DNA of 5,630 nucleotides from an uncultured Clostridia bacterium (GCA_945835425.1 CAMAJC010000138.1:1-5630); one strand, 5' to 3'; positions 1-4,990 are shown, counted from the first letter of the stretch. The notes: generated by a model from the sequence alone, not told the origin. A program made the numbers and translations.

Positions 1-6
1 AAGGAG
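1..6 (+). promoter_or_regulatory. Ribosome binding site of nth (decides the start)
   Basis: AAGGAG at the very edge of the window. It lies 10 nt before the ATG at 17 but only 1 nt before the in-frame GTG at 8, so the ATG at 17 is the better start. Sequence further upstream, including any promoter, is outside the window. Confidence 0.75.
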
Positions 7-16
7 TGTGGATTAC

Positions 17-655
17 ATGGATAGAAAAGAACGGGCGCTGGCGGCGATCGAGGCGCTGAAAGGGCTGTACCCGGACGCGATCTGTTCGCTGGAATACGAA
101 AAACCCTATGAGCTGCTGATTTCGACCCGGCTTTCCGCCCAGTGCACCGACAAGCGGGTCAATATGGTGACCGAGGTGCTGTACGGCAAATACCCGACCC
201 TGGAGGCGCTGGCAGATGCGCCGATCGAGGATTTGGAGGAGATCATCCATCCCTGCGGCCTGTTCCACACCAAAGCGCGGGACGTCAAGGCTCTGGCCCA
301 GACCCTTGTCCGGGACTATAACGGCCAGGTGCCCGATACGATGGAAGCGCTGACCTCCCTGCCCGGTATCGGCCGCAAGACGGCCAATCTGGTGCTGGGC
401 GACGTCTTCCACAAGCCCTGCATCGTCACCGACACCCACTGCATCCGCATCTGCGGACGGCTGGGGCTGTCGGAAGGGAAGGACCCGGCCAAGGTCGAGC
501 GGCAGCTGCGGGAGATCGTTCCGCCGATGGAGGGCGGCGATTTCTGCCACCGGCTGGTGCTGTTCGGAAGAGATGTCTGTACGGCGCGGAAGGCGATGTG
601 CGATAAATGCCCGATGAACCATTTCTGCCCTTCTTCCAGCGTCAAGGCGGAGTGA
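17..655 (+). CDS. nth: Endonuclease III (DNA glycosylase/AP lyase)
   Basis: Base excision repair enzyme. It removes oxidised pyrimidines from DNA and cleaves the abasic site by beta-elimination. Seen in the 212-residue product: the helix-hairpin-helix LPGIGRKTA at about 115-122 with the catalytic Lys121, the catalytic Asp139 in TDTHC, and a C-terminal [4Fe-4S] motif C-X6-C-X2-C-X5-C at Cys188, 195, 198 and 204. Each position is one residue from its Escherichia coli counterpart (Lys120, Asp138, Cys187-203), and the length is nearly the same (211 in E. coli), so the gene is complete and should be active. The start at 17 is chosen from the spacing of AAGGAG. No terminator hairpin is visible after the stop, and the next gene begins 383 nt later behind its own promoter, so nth is not obviously cotranscribed with yajC. 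MutY is excluded because the C-terminal MutT-like domain is missing. Confidence 0.97.
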   Translation: MDRKERALAAIEALKGLYPDAICSLEYEKPYELLISTRLSAQCTDKRVNMVTEVLYGKYPTLEALADAPIEDLEEIIHPCGLFHTKARDVKALAQTLVRDYNGQVPDTMEALTSLPGIGRKTANLVLGDVFHKPCIVTDTHCIRICGRLGLSEGKDPAKVERQLREIVPPMEGGDFCHRLVLFGRDVCTARKAMCDKCPMNHFCPSSSVKAE

Positions 656-926
656 CGCTCCCTTGAAAACGTACATAGCAAACTGTATAACGGCAAGCCG
701 CATCCTGTTTAGTTTATGCATACTGTTCGTTCCTGCCTTTTCCCCTATGTTTTATGTATGGTATCTGCTGTCGATATAAAGTCCAGCGCAGGCTTTATCT
801 GCGCGGCTGCCACCATTGCCGCCGTACAGGAGGGGTATCTGATCAAAACGGAAAACCAAAAGCTGCATACAAAACGGTGATATTTTGAAAAATATTCGGT
901 TTTTTTGAAAAATAAAGTTTACCCCC
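656..926. other. Intergenic stretch with structured segment, no convincing gene
   Basis: The gap between nth and yajC is 383 nt; this is the part before the yajC promoter. The plus strand has an ORF from ATG 716 to TGA 880 (54 codons, hydrophobic middle, basic end), but no ribosome site precedes it and I do not recognise it. An opposite-strand ORF over 752-988 overlaps it and looks no better. The stretch 776-822 has several inverted repeats: ATAAAG (776-781) with CTTTAT (793-798), GCGCA (786-790) with TGCGC (800-804), and GCGGC (803-807) with GCCGC (818-822). It could be a degraded repeat, a structured RNA or a gene remnant. The sequence does not decide which. Confidence 0.5.
880..914. repeat. 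AT-rich palindrome and 12-bp direct repeat upstream of yajC promoter
   Basis: ATATTTT (880-886) and AAAATAT (889-895) form a palindrome with a 2-nt centre. TTTTGAAAAATA occurs at 883-894 and again at 903-914, 20 nt apart, which is close to two helical turns. The second copy ends 12 nt before the -35 box at 927. It could be an UP-like element, intrinsic DNA curvature or a regulator site. The repeat is seen; its role is inferred. Confidence 0.4.
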
Positions 927-955
927 TTGCGCGAAACGGGATTGTCATGTATAAT
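927..955 (+). promoter_or_regulatory. Housekeeping sigma factor promoter of yajC
   Basis: TTGCGC (927-932) and a perfect TATAAT (950-955) are separated by 17 nt. Transcription should start near 962, giving a leader of about 77 nt before the yajC ATG. This is one of the two best promoters in the window and probably drives yajC and at least part of the block behind it. Confidence 0.82.
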
Positions 956-966
956 AAGGAAAGATA

Positions 967-1002
967 CAGGATGGGGTATTCCGGACACAGAGAGGAATCC
1001 TG
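967..1002 (+). other. Possible hairpin in yajC 5' leader
   Basis: CAGGAT (967-972) can pair with ATCCTG (997-1002). Alternatively ATTCC (978-982) pairs with GGAAT (994-998). The two pairings share bases and so compete. There is no U-run and the ribosome site at 1027 stays outside the pairing, so a regulatory role is only a possibility. Confidence 0.3.
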
Positions 1003-1038
1003 CCTGCCTGAAAACTACAAAATTTTGGAGGAAAACCC

Positions 1039-1365
1039 ATGATTTCTACTGCTGCACTGATGACGGCCGCGACCGGTTCGGAAAGCGTCGTTTCGATCAT
1101 CGTTTCGATGCTCCCGCTGGTTCTGGTCATCGTCATCATGTATTTTATGCTGATCCGTCCGCAGAAAAAGAAAGAGAAAGAAGTTACCAAGATGCGCAAC
1201 AGCCTGCAGGTCGGCGACGAGATCGTCACCGCCGGCGGTATTGTCGGCCGCGTCGTTTCCCTGCGGGAAGACACCCTGCTGATCGAGACCGGCAGCAACA
1301 ACACCAAGATGCGGATCAAACGCTGGGCTGTCCAGTCCTGCGAGACCATCCACGACGACGTTTGA
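1039..1365 (+). CDS. yajC: Preprotein translocase subunit YajC
   Basis: Small membrane protein associated with SecDF and the SecYEG translocon, helping protein export and membrane insertion. The 108-residue product has the family layout: a short N-terminus, one transmembrane helix at about 18-38, the signature IRPQKKKEKE at 39-48 directly after it, and a compact cytoplasmic domain with LQVGDEIVTAGGIVGRV at about 56-71. GGAGG (1027-1031) lies 7 nt before the ATG. A frame running from 927 through this region on the plus strand is only a shadow. The gene follows its own promoter and precedes the TIGR04086-type gene, the usual clostridial order. secD and secF, common YajC neighbours, do not follow within the window. 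Confidence 0.96.
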   Translation: MISTAALMTAATGSESVVSIIVSMLPLVLVIVIMYFMLIRPQKKKEKEVTKMRNSLQVGDEIVTAGGIVGRVVSLREDTLLIETGSNNTKMRIKRWAVQSCETIHDDV

Positions 1366-1376
1366 TTCATAACGTC
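1357..1376 (+). repeat. Short inverted repeat over the yajC stop codon
   Basis: GACGTT (1357-1362) and AACGTC (1371-1376) form a 6-bp stem with an 8-nt loop that contains the yajC stop codon. No real U-run follows, only TGATTTG, so it is at best a weak terminator or 3'-end stabiliser. Confidence 0.35.
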
Positions 1377-1380
1377 TGAT

Positions 1381-1409
1381 TTGACCGGTTGCCGCATATT
1401 CTGTACCAT
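1381..1409 (+). promoter_or_regulatory. Possible weak promoter before the TIGR04086-type gene
   Basis: TTGACC (1381-1386, five of six consensus bases) and TACCAT (1404-1409, four of six) are spaced by 17 nt. A start near 1416 would fall in a small inverted repeat, GGGAA (1414-1418) with TTCCC (1428-1432). It could give the membrane protein and SCIFF genes their own transcript. Read-through from yajC is the simpler alternative. Confidence 0.3.
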
Positions 1410-1449
1410 CTTTGGGAATCTTCTGGTTTCCCGGAAATGAGGTGGGCAT

Positions 1450-1869
1450 ATGCAGAAAACCATGGTCAAAGCGTGTCTTTTCCCTGCCCTTACGGGGCTG
1501 TTGGCCGGCGCTGCGGCAATGGCGGCGGCGATGCTGCTGGGTGCTGCGGCGGCGGTAAAGCTGGAGATTTCCTTAAGCGGGTATGCGTTTATGGTCTGGC
1601 TTCCGGTAGCGTGCGGCGCTTTTGCGGCCGGGCTGTTTGCTGCGGCCTTTGCAAAGGAAGGAAAGCTTCTCTGCGGATTGGCGGCGGCGATGCTTTTGTG
1701 GCTGGTGCTGCTGATTCTGCTGCGGGAGTATGCCCTTTCCGAGCTGGTCAGAGGCGGCGTCATGCTGGTGAGCGGTATGCTGGGCGCAATGCTGCCCATG
1801 CGGAAAAGACGAAATTATAAGCCGGGAAAGGCTCATGCACGGGTGCGCCCGCGCAAAGGAGCTTTCTGA
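1450..1869 (+). CDS. TIGR04086-type four-helix membrane protein
   Basis: Integral membrane protein of unknown function. The 139-residue product has four likely transmembrane helices at about 9-35, 44-68, 72-92 and 97-116. The first is very rich in Ala, Gly and Met. A strongly basic tail follows (MRKRR at 117-121, then Lys/Arg to the end), which should be cytoplasmic. Assignment to TIGR04086 (related to DUF3792/YrzE) rests on size, helix pattern and above all position: members are typically found beside yajC and the SCIFF genes in Clostridia. GAGG (1439-1442) lies 7 nt before the ATG. The SCIFF ATG follows 28 nt after the stop, so these two genes are almost certainly cotranscribed. A role with the Sec machinery, or in handling the SCIFF product, can be suggested from context only. 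Confidence 0.82.
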   Translation: MQKTMVKACLFPALTGLLAGAAAMAAAMLLGAAAAVKLEISLSGYAFMVWLPVACGAFAAGLFAAAFAKEGKLLCGLAAAMLLWLVLLILLREYALSELVRGGVMLVSGMLGAMLPMRKRRNYKPGKAHARVRPRKGAF

Positions 1870-1882
1870 AAATTTCTATAGT

Positions 1883-1889
1883 AAAGGAG
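1883..1889 (+). promoter_or_regulatory. Ribosome binding site of the SCIFF gene (decides the start)
   Basis: AAAGGAG 8 nt before the ATG at 1898. It selects this start over an in-frame ATG at 1835 inside the preceding gene. A near copy, AAAGGAGC followed by TTTCT, occurs at 1855-1867 and is repeated with one extra base at 1883-1896. Confidence 0.8.
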
Positions 1890-1897
1890 CGTTTCTT

Positions 1898-2044
1898 ATG
1901 AAACACATTCAGTCTCTCAACAAGAGCAATCTGAAAGAGTCCGCTGCAAAAGGCGGCTGCGGCGAGTGCCAGGCTTCCTGCCAGTCTGCCTGCAAGACTT
2001 CCTGCACCGTTGCCAACCAGAAATGCGAGCACGAGGATAAATAA
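1898..2044 (+). CDS. scfA: SCIFF ranthipeptide precursor (six cysteines in forty-five)
   Basis: Ribosomally made precursor of a thioether-bridged peptide (ranthipeptide class of RiPPs). The 48-residue product has a basic, cysteine-free leader (about 1-18, beginning MKHIQSLNK), a GG at 19-20, and a core with exactly six cysteines at 21, 24, 28, 32, 36 and 43. The spacing is C-X2-C-X3-C-X3-C-X3-C-X6-C, the SCIFF pattern. The segment CQSACKTSCT at 28-37 closely matches my recollection of the Clostridium thermocellum peptide CteA, in which the maturase CteB links Cys32 to Thr37; both residues are at those positions here. Part of the family is reported to act in quorum sensing in clostridia; whether that holds here is unknown. 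The start is set by AAAGGAG at 1883. A strong terminator follows, so the precursor mRNA should be abundant relative to maturase mRNA. Confidence 0.95.
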   Translation: MKHIQSLNKSNLKESAAKGGCGECQASCQSACKTSCTVANQKCEHEDK

Positions 2045-2070
2045 GTCCCCGTATCGTTTCGGGAAACCGG

Positions 2071-2103
2071 CCCCGCCAATGGCGGGGTTTTCGTTTGTTT
2101 TTT
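2071..2103 (+). terminator. Intrinsic terminator between SCIFF precursor and maturase
   Basis: CCCCGCC (2071-2077), loop AAT, GGCGGGG (2081-2087), then a T-rich tail TTTTCGTTTGTTTTTT (2088-2103). The 7-bp all-GC stem with a U-run is a textbook factor-independent terminator. Partial read-through would set the precursor-to-enzyme ratio. A tiny stem, CCCG (2048-2051) with CGGG (2060-2063), lies just before it. Confidence 0.88.
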
Positions 2104-2131
2104 CAGTTCCAGCCGGGAATCCCGGCAACTG
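2104..2131 (+). other. Second hairpin in maturase leader
   Basis: GCCGGG (2112-2117), loop AAT, CCCGGC (2121-2126) make a 6-bp stem. Next to it CAGTT (2104-2108) pairs with AACTG (2127-2131), leaving a CCA bulge on the 5' side. It starts immediately after the U-run of the terminator, has no U-run of its own, and ends 26 nt before the ribosome site. A 5' mRNA stabiliser, a processing site or a protein-binding hairpin are all possible. No good -35 box goes with the TATAAA at 2141-2146, so a dedicated maturase promoter is not well supported. Confidence 0.55.
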
Positions 2132-2172
2132 TTCATGGTTTATAAATAGAACGACACAAAAGGAGCCCTTCC

Positions 2173-3618
2173 ATGATTCATAAATACAGCCTCAACGGTT
2201 TTAACATCGTGCTGGACGTCCACAGCGGCGGCGTATCGGTGGTCGATGACGCGGCTTACCGGCTGCTGGATTACATCACGCCGCCTATGAGCGAGCAGTG
2301 TCCCGCAGAGATCCTGCAGAAGCTTTCCGGTGAGTTTTCTCTCCAGCAGCTGACCGAAGCTTACGGCGAGCTTTACAGCATGTACAAGGACGGCATCCTC
2401 TTCTCCGAGGACGATTACGCCCAGTTCGCCGACAAGATGGTTTCTTCTCCGGTCAAGGCCATGTGCCTGCTGGTCGCGCAGGACTGCCAGCTGCGGTGCA
2501 AATACTGCTTTGCCTGCACCGGCGACTACGGCGGACACCGGGCAATGATGAGCTTTGAGACGGCGAAAAAGGCAATCGATTTTCTGATCGAAAAGTCCGG
2601 CAAGCGCCGCAACCTGAATCTCGACTTCTTCGGCGGCGAACCGCTGATGAACTGGGAGGTCGTCAAGCAGACGGTCGCCTATGCCCGCGAGCAGGAAAAG
2701 CTCCACGACAAGCACTTCCTCTTCACCGTCACCACCAACGGCGTACAGCTGACCGACGACAAGATCGAGTACATGAACAAGGAGATGCACAACGTCGTCC
2801 TCTCCCTCGACGGCCGCAAAGAGGTCAACGACTATTTCCGCGTCCGTGTCGACGGCAGCGGTTCCTACGACTCGATTGTCCCCAAATTCCAGAAGTTCGC
2901 GAAAGCCCGCGGCGACAAGGAATACTATGTCCGCGGCACTTTCACCAAACGCAACCTCGATTTCGGCGAAGATGTGCTGCATTACTATGACGCGCTCGGC
3001 TTCGACCAGATTTCAATGGAACCGGTCGTCACCGATCCCAGCGTCGACTACGCCCTGACGGAGGCCGATATCCCGGCGGTAAATGCCGAGTACGAGCGGC
3101 TGGCGAAAAAGATCATCGAATACCGCAAAAACGGCAAGTTCTTTAACTATTTCCACTTCATGATCGACCTGGATCAGGGTCCCTGCGCCATCAAGCGGCT
3201 GCGCGGCTGCGGCTGCGGCAACGAGTATGTGGCGGTTTCGGCGGACGGCGACGTCTATCCCTGCCACCAGTTCGTCGGCAAGGACGAATGGAAGATGGGC
3301 AATGTCTATGAGCCGGAGAAATTCGACACCGATATGAAGGCGTATTTTGCCCGTGCCAATGTCTATGCAAAAGAAGGCTGCAAGGACTGCTGGGCGAAGT
3401 TTTACTGCTCCGGCGGCTGCAACGCCAATAACCTCGAGTATGCGGGCGACGTGCTGAAGCCCTTTAACCTCAGCTGCGAGTTTGAGAAAAAGCGGCTGGA
3501 ATGCGCCATCATGATCAAGGCGGCGCTGGCAGCCGAAGGTCTCGACGACGGCGCGGCAGCCGATAACTGCGGCGATTGCGGCGACGACTGCGAGAGCACC
3601 GCTCTGGGGCACTGCTGA
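2173..3618 (+). CDS. scfB: SCIFF maturase, radical SAM/SPASM thioether-forming enzyme
   Basis: Cytoplasmic radical SAM enzyme that makes a thioether between a Cys and a Thr of the SCIFF peptide. The first ~90 residues fit a RiPP recognition element that binds the leader. The radical SAM core follows, with the [4Fe-4S] motif C-X3-C-X2-C at Cys105, 109 and 112 and the SAM-binding GGEP at 154-157. The SPASM region has Cys338, 346, 348 and 364 (G-X4-C at 359-364), then C-X2-C-X5-C-X3-C at 403, 406, 412 and 416, then Cys435. These residues suit two auxiliary iron-sulfur clusters, as in CteB. AAAAGGAG (2158-2165) lies 7 nt before the ATG. Odd feature: after about 455 the protein ends in an acidic cysteine-rich tail (Cys466, 469, 473 and 481; CGDCGDDC at 466-473) that the SPASM pattern does not require. 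Other peptide maturases (anSME, sactisynthases) share the core, but the adjacent SCIFF gene settles the family. Confidence 0.96.
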   Translation: MIHKYSLNGFNIVLDVHSGGVSVVDDAAYRLLDYITPPMSEQCPAEILQKLSGEFSLQQLTEAYGELYSMYKDGILFSEDDYAQFADKMVSSPVKAMCLLVAQDCQLRCKYCFACTGDYGGHRAMMSFETAKKAIDFLIEKSGKRRNLNLDFFGGEPLMNWEVVKQTVAYAREQEKLHDKHFLFTVTTNGVQLTDDKIEYMNKEMHNVVLSLDGRKEVNDYFRVRVDGSGSYDSIVPKFQKFAKARGDKEYYVRGTFTKRNLDFGEDVLHYYDALGFDQISMEPVVTDPSVDYALTEADIPAVNAEYERLAKKIIEYRKNGKFFNYFHFMIDLDQGPCAIKRLRGCGCGNEYVAVSADGDVYPCHQFVGKDEWKMGNVYEPEKFDTDMKAYFARANVYAKEGCKDCWAKFYCSGGCNANNLEYAGDVLKPFNLSCEFEKKRLECAIMIKAALAAEGLDDGAAADNCGDCGDDCESTALGHC

Positions 3619-3630
3619 TAAAATAAAACT

Positions 3631-3667
3631 GCCGGGAATGGGGACGCCTGTTTCCGGCGTTTTGTTT
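3631..3667 (+). terminator. Terminator after the SCIFF maturase
   Basis: GCCGGGAA (3631-3638) pairs with TTTCCGGC (3651-3658), 8 bp including one G-U, with a 12-nt loop, followed by GTTTTGTTT. An A-rich run precedes it. A smaller alternative stem, ACGCC (3644-3648) with GGCGT (3656-3660), uses the same right arm. It closes the yajC-SCIFF block. Confidence 0.7.
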
Positions 3668-3693
3668 ATGGACTGCCTGAAGGCGCCGGAAAC
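3650..3693 (+). repeat. Inverted repeat overlapping the terminator
   Basis: GTTTCCGGCG (3650-3659) and CGCCGGAAAC (3684-3693) are perfect 10-bp complements. The left arm is also the right arm of the terminator stem, so the two foldings exclude each other. The layout resembles a terminator/antiterminator switch before the gene at 3730, but the second arm is transcribed only after the U-run, so it cannot simply prevent termination. Confidence 0.5.
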
Positions 3694-3711
3694 GAAATTT
3701 TGAGGATGCAT

Positions 3712-3720
3712 GAGGAGGAG
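3712..3720 (+). promoter_or_regulatory. Ribosome binding site of the exported protein gene
   Basis: GAGGAGGAG, 9 nt before ATG 3730. It selects 3730 (or GTG 3727, directly in front and in frame) over the in-frame TTG 3700 and ATG 3706, which lie before or inside the ribosome site. A signal peptide beginning MKKLL agrees with 3730. Confidence 0.75.
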
Positions 3721-3729
3721 TGTGCCGTG

Positions 3730-4626
3730 ATGAAAAAGCTTCTGGCCCTGTTTTGGATGGCCATTCTCTGCTTTGCTCTGCCGCAGGCGGTCTGGGCAAA
3801 CACGCTTCCCAGCAGGTGGGAAGGAACCAGCGGCAATGAACTGCGGGTAGCCGAGGGCTGTCCGGTTCAGGTAAAGCGCGAGCGGCTGACCTTCCGCGTC
3901 AATCCCCGCAAAGCCGGTTATACGGCAGAGAGTACGGTTACGGCGGTTTATGCATTGTACAACCCGACCGATGCAGTCTGTACATTTCCGGCGGTTTTTC
4001 CGGTGGTTTTGACGCGCCGCCAGCAGACGATGGATGAACAGGCCGTTTTGCTGGACGGCGAGCCGCTGCCGGTTACAGCCTATCAGGCGGATTTTTCTGA
4101 GCAGAAGATTCTGGATGGCCTCACTCCTTCGCAGCTTTTGGAAAACTGCGTCCCGGAAAATGTGTGGAAGGATTATGTACAGGGAAATGACAGTACCGGA
4201 ATCCGGCTCCTGGCCTTTGAACTGGAACTGCAGCCCGGCGAAACGGCGAAGCTGCAGCTCCAAACGGTGACGGAGGCTTTTATGGAAGAAAGAATTTTTT
4301 CCCGTATTCCGACAGAAACCCGTTATACCTTTTATTATTACCTTTCTCCTGCACAGTATTGGGGTTCTTTTGAGAATATTACCATCGATCTGCGGCTGTC
4401 ACCGAAAGCGCCTGTTCTGGCGGACAGCAGTCTCTGTTTTATTCCGGCCGGACCCTGCCGGTATATCTATCACGGCGACGCCCTGCCCGATGGGGAACTG
4501 ATCTTTACGGCGAAGAGCACGATTCTGCTCACGGTCCTGCGCTGGCTCACGCGGCTCGGGCAGCTGCTCTGTGCGGTCATTATTTTGCTATATATTTACA
4601 GGCGGATATGCAAAAAGGACGCATGA
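3730..4626 (+). CDS. Exported, C-terminally membrane-anchored protein of unknown function
   Basis: I do not recognise this gene with certainty. The 298-residue product has a clear signal peptide (MKKLL, hydrophobic core to about 20, likely cleavage after VWA at 21-23). A large extracytoplasmic part rich in alternating hydrophobic residues follows, and a C-terminal membrane segment at about 272-290 ends in the basic tail RRICKKDA. This gives an outside domain on a single anchor. The stretch TVTAVYALYNPTDAVCTFPAV (69-89) and the later YYYLSPAQYW (202-211) look like beta-sandwich segments of the kind seen in DUF4424-type secreted proteins; that link is a guess. Five cysteines lie outside (44, 84, 140, 236 and 243). 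Many A/T-ending codons, unlike the maturase gene, may mean a separate origin. A terminator precedes it and the SdpR-like promoter follows 10 nt after its stop, so it is probably monocistronic. I see no promoter for it. Confidence 0.8.
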   Translation: MKKLLALFWMAILCFALPQAVWANTLPSRWEGTSGNELRVAEGCPVQVKRERLTFRVNPRKAGYTAESTVTAVYALYNPTDAVCTFPAVFPVVLTRRQQTMDEQAVLLDGEPLPVTAYQADFSEQKILDGLTPSQLLENCVPENVWKDYVQGNDSTGIRLLAFELELQPGETAKLQLQTVTEAFMEERIFSRIPTETRYTFYYYLSPAQYWGSFENITIDLRLSPKAPVLADSSLCFIPAGPCRYIYHGDALPDGELIFTAKSTILLTVLRWLTRLGQLLCAVIILLYIYRRICKKDA

Positions 4627-4635
4627 GTTTGCATG

Positions 4636-4664
4636 TTGACAACCCCCATGGATTGGGTTATACT
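4636..4664 (+). promoter_or_regulatory. Consensus promoter of the SdpR/SdpI-like operon
   Basis: A perfect TTGACA (4636-4641) and TATACT (4659-4664, five of six) are separated by 17 nt, with the expected start near 4671. Such a strong promoter suits an operon held down by its own repressor. Confidence 0.9.
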
Positions 4665-4688
4665 ATATTTAGAAAATAGTCTAAATAT
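4665..4688. promoter_or_regulatory. Operator: perfect inverted repeat at the transcription start
   Basis: ATATTTAGA (4665-4673) and TCTAAATAT (4680-4688) are exact 9-bp complements around the 6-nt spacer AAATAG. The site abuts the -10 box, covers the expected start, and ends 8 nt before the ribosome site. A dimeric winged-helix ArsR-family protein bound here would block initiation, so autorepression by the next gene is the natural reading. The binding itself is inferred. Confidence 0.83.
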
Positions 4689-4709
4689 CAAAAACTGGAG
4701 GTGCGAAAA

Positions 4710-4988
4710 ATGGGAGACGCGTTCCGCGCCCTGGCGGACCCGACCAGACGGGAGATCCTGCGCCTTTTGGGCGAAGGGGACCTGACAGCCGGAGAGATCG
4801 CCGACCACTTTGATATGACCAAGCCGTCTGTCAGCCACCACCTCAGCATCCTGAAAACTGCCGGGCTGATCGAGGACGAACGGGAAGGGCAGTTCATCCG
4901 CTACAGCTTAAACACCACCGTCCTGGAGCAGCTGATCCAGTGGTTTTATGATTTGGGCGGCGTCGGAAAAAGCCGCGGGGAGGAATGA
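4710..4988 (+). CDS. ArsR-family autorepressor, SdpR-like
   Basis: Small winged-helix DNA-binding repressor of 92 residues. The N-terminal signature FRALADPTRREILRLL (5-20) is typical of ArsR proteins. The helix-turn-helix covers about 26-53 with the recognition helix in TKPSVSHHLSILKTAGL (37-53). The wing is about 54-66 (EDEREGQFIRYSL). The protein has no cysteine at all, so it cannot use the ELCVCD metal site of ArsR/SmtB sensors. That and the SdpI-like partner point to the SdpR type, in which the repressor is thought to be controlled through its membrane partner. GGAGG (4697-4701) lies 8 nt before ATG 4710. A GTG at 4701 overlaps that site and is not the start. The stop overlaps an ATG of the next gene (ATGA at 4985-4988), showing tight coupling. 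Confidence 0.92.
   Translation: MGDAFRALADPTRREILRLLGEGDLTAGEIADHFDMTKPSVSHHLSILKTAGLIEDEREGQFIRYSLNTTVLEQLIQWFYDLGGVGKSRGEE
4977..4983 (+). promoter_or_regulatory. Ribosome binding site of the SdpI-like gene (decides the start)
   Basis: GGGGAGG inside the end of the repressor gene. It lies 7 nt before ATG 4991 but only 1 nt before ATG 4985, so 4991 is preferred and the product loses two residues. Confidence 0.7.
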
Positions 4989-4990
4989 GT

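Noticed and set aside
8..16. Upstream in-frame GTG start for nth
   Set aside because: Only 1 nt from AAGGAG; ATG 17 has correct spacing and gives residue numbering within one of E. coli endonuclease III.
716..880. Plus-strand 54-codon ORF as a gene
   Set aside because: No ribosome site, no recognised family, and it sits in a structured segment with an equally open opposite strand. Kept as an observation only.
752..988. Minus-strand 78-codon ORF
   Set aside because: Runs through the yajC promoter and AT-rich repeat, with no ribosome site or recognisable motif.
1877..1882. TATAGT as a -10 box for the SCIFF gene
   Set aside because: It abuts the ribosome site, so the transcript would begin beyond it, and there is no -35 match.
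1835..1897. Longer N-terminus for the SCIFF peptide from ATG 1835
   Set aside because: It starts inside the preceding gene; AAAGGAG at 1883 and the known SCIFF leader beginning MKHI support 1898.
2141..2146. TATAAA as a maturase promoter -10
   Set aside because: No acceptable -35 at 16-18 nt; that region is the hairpin.
3013..4263. Long minus-strand ORF of 416 codons, and the 280-codon one over 2140-2982
   Set aside because: Shadows of GC-rich genes on the plus strand: low-complexity composition, no motifs, and they overlap confidently assigned genes.
4710..4988. Metal-sensing ArsR/SmtB regulator
   Set aside because: The protein contains no cysteine, lacks the metal-binding motif, and is paired with an SdpI-like gene rather than a metal transporter.
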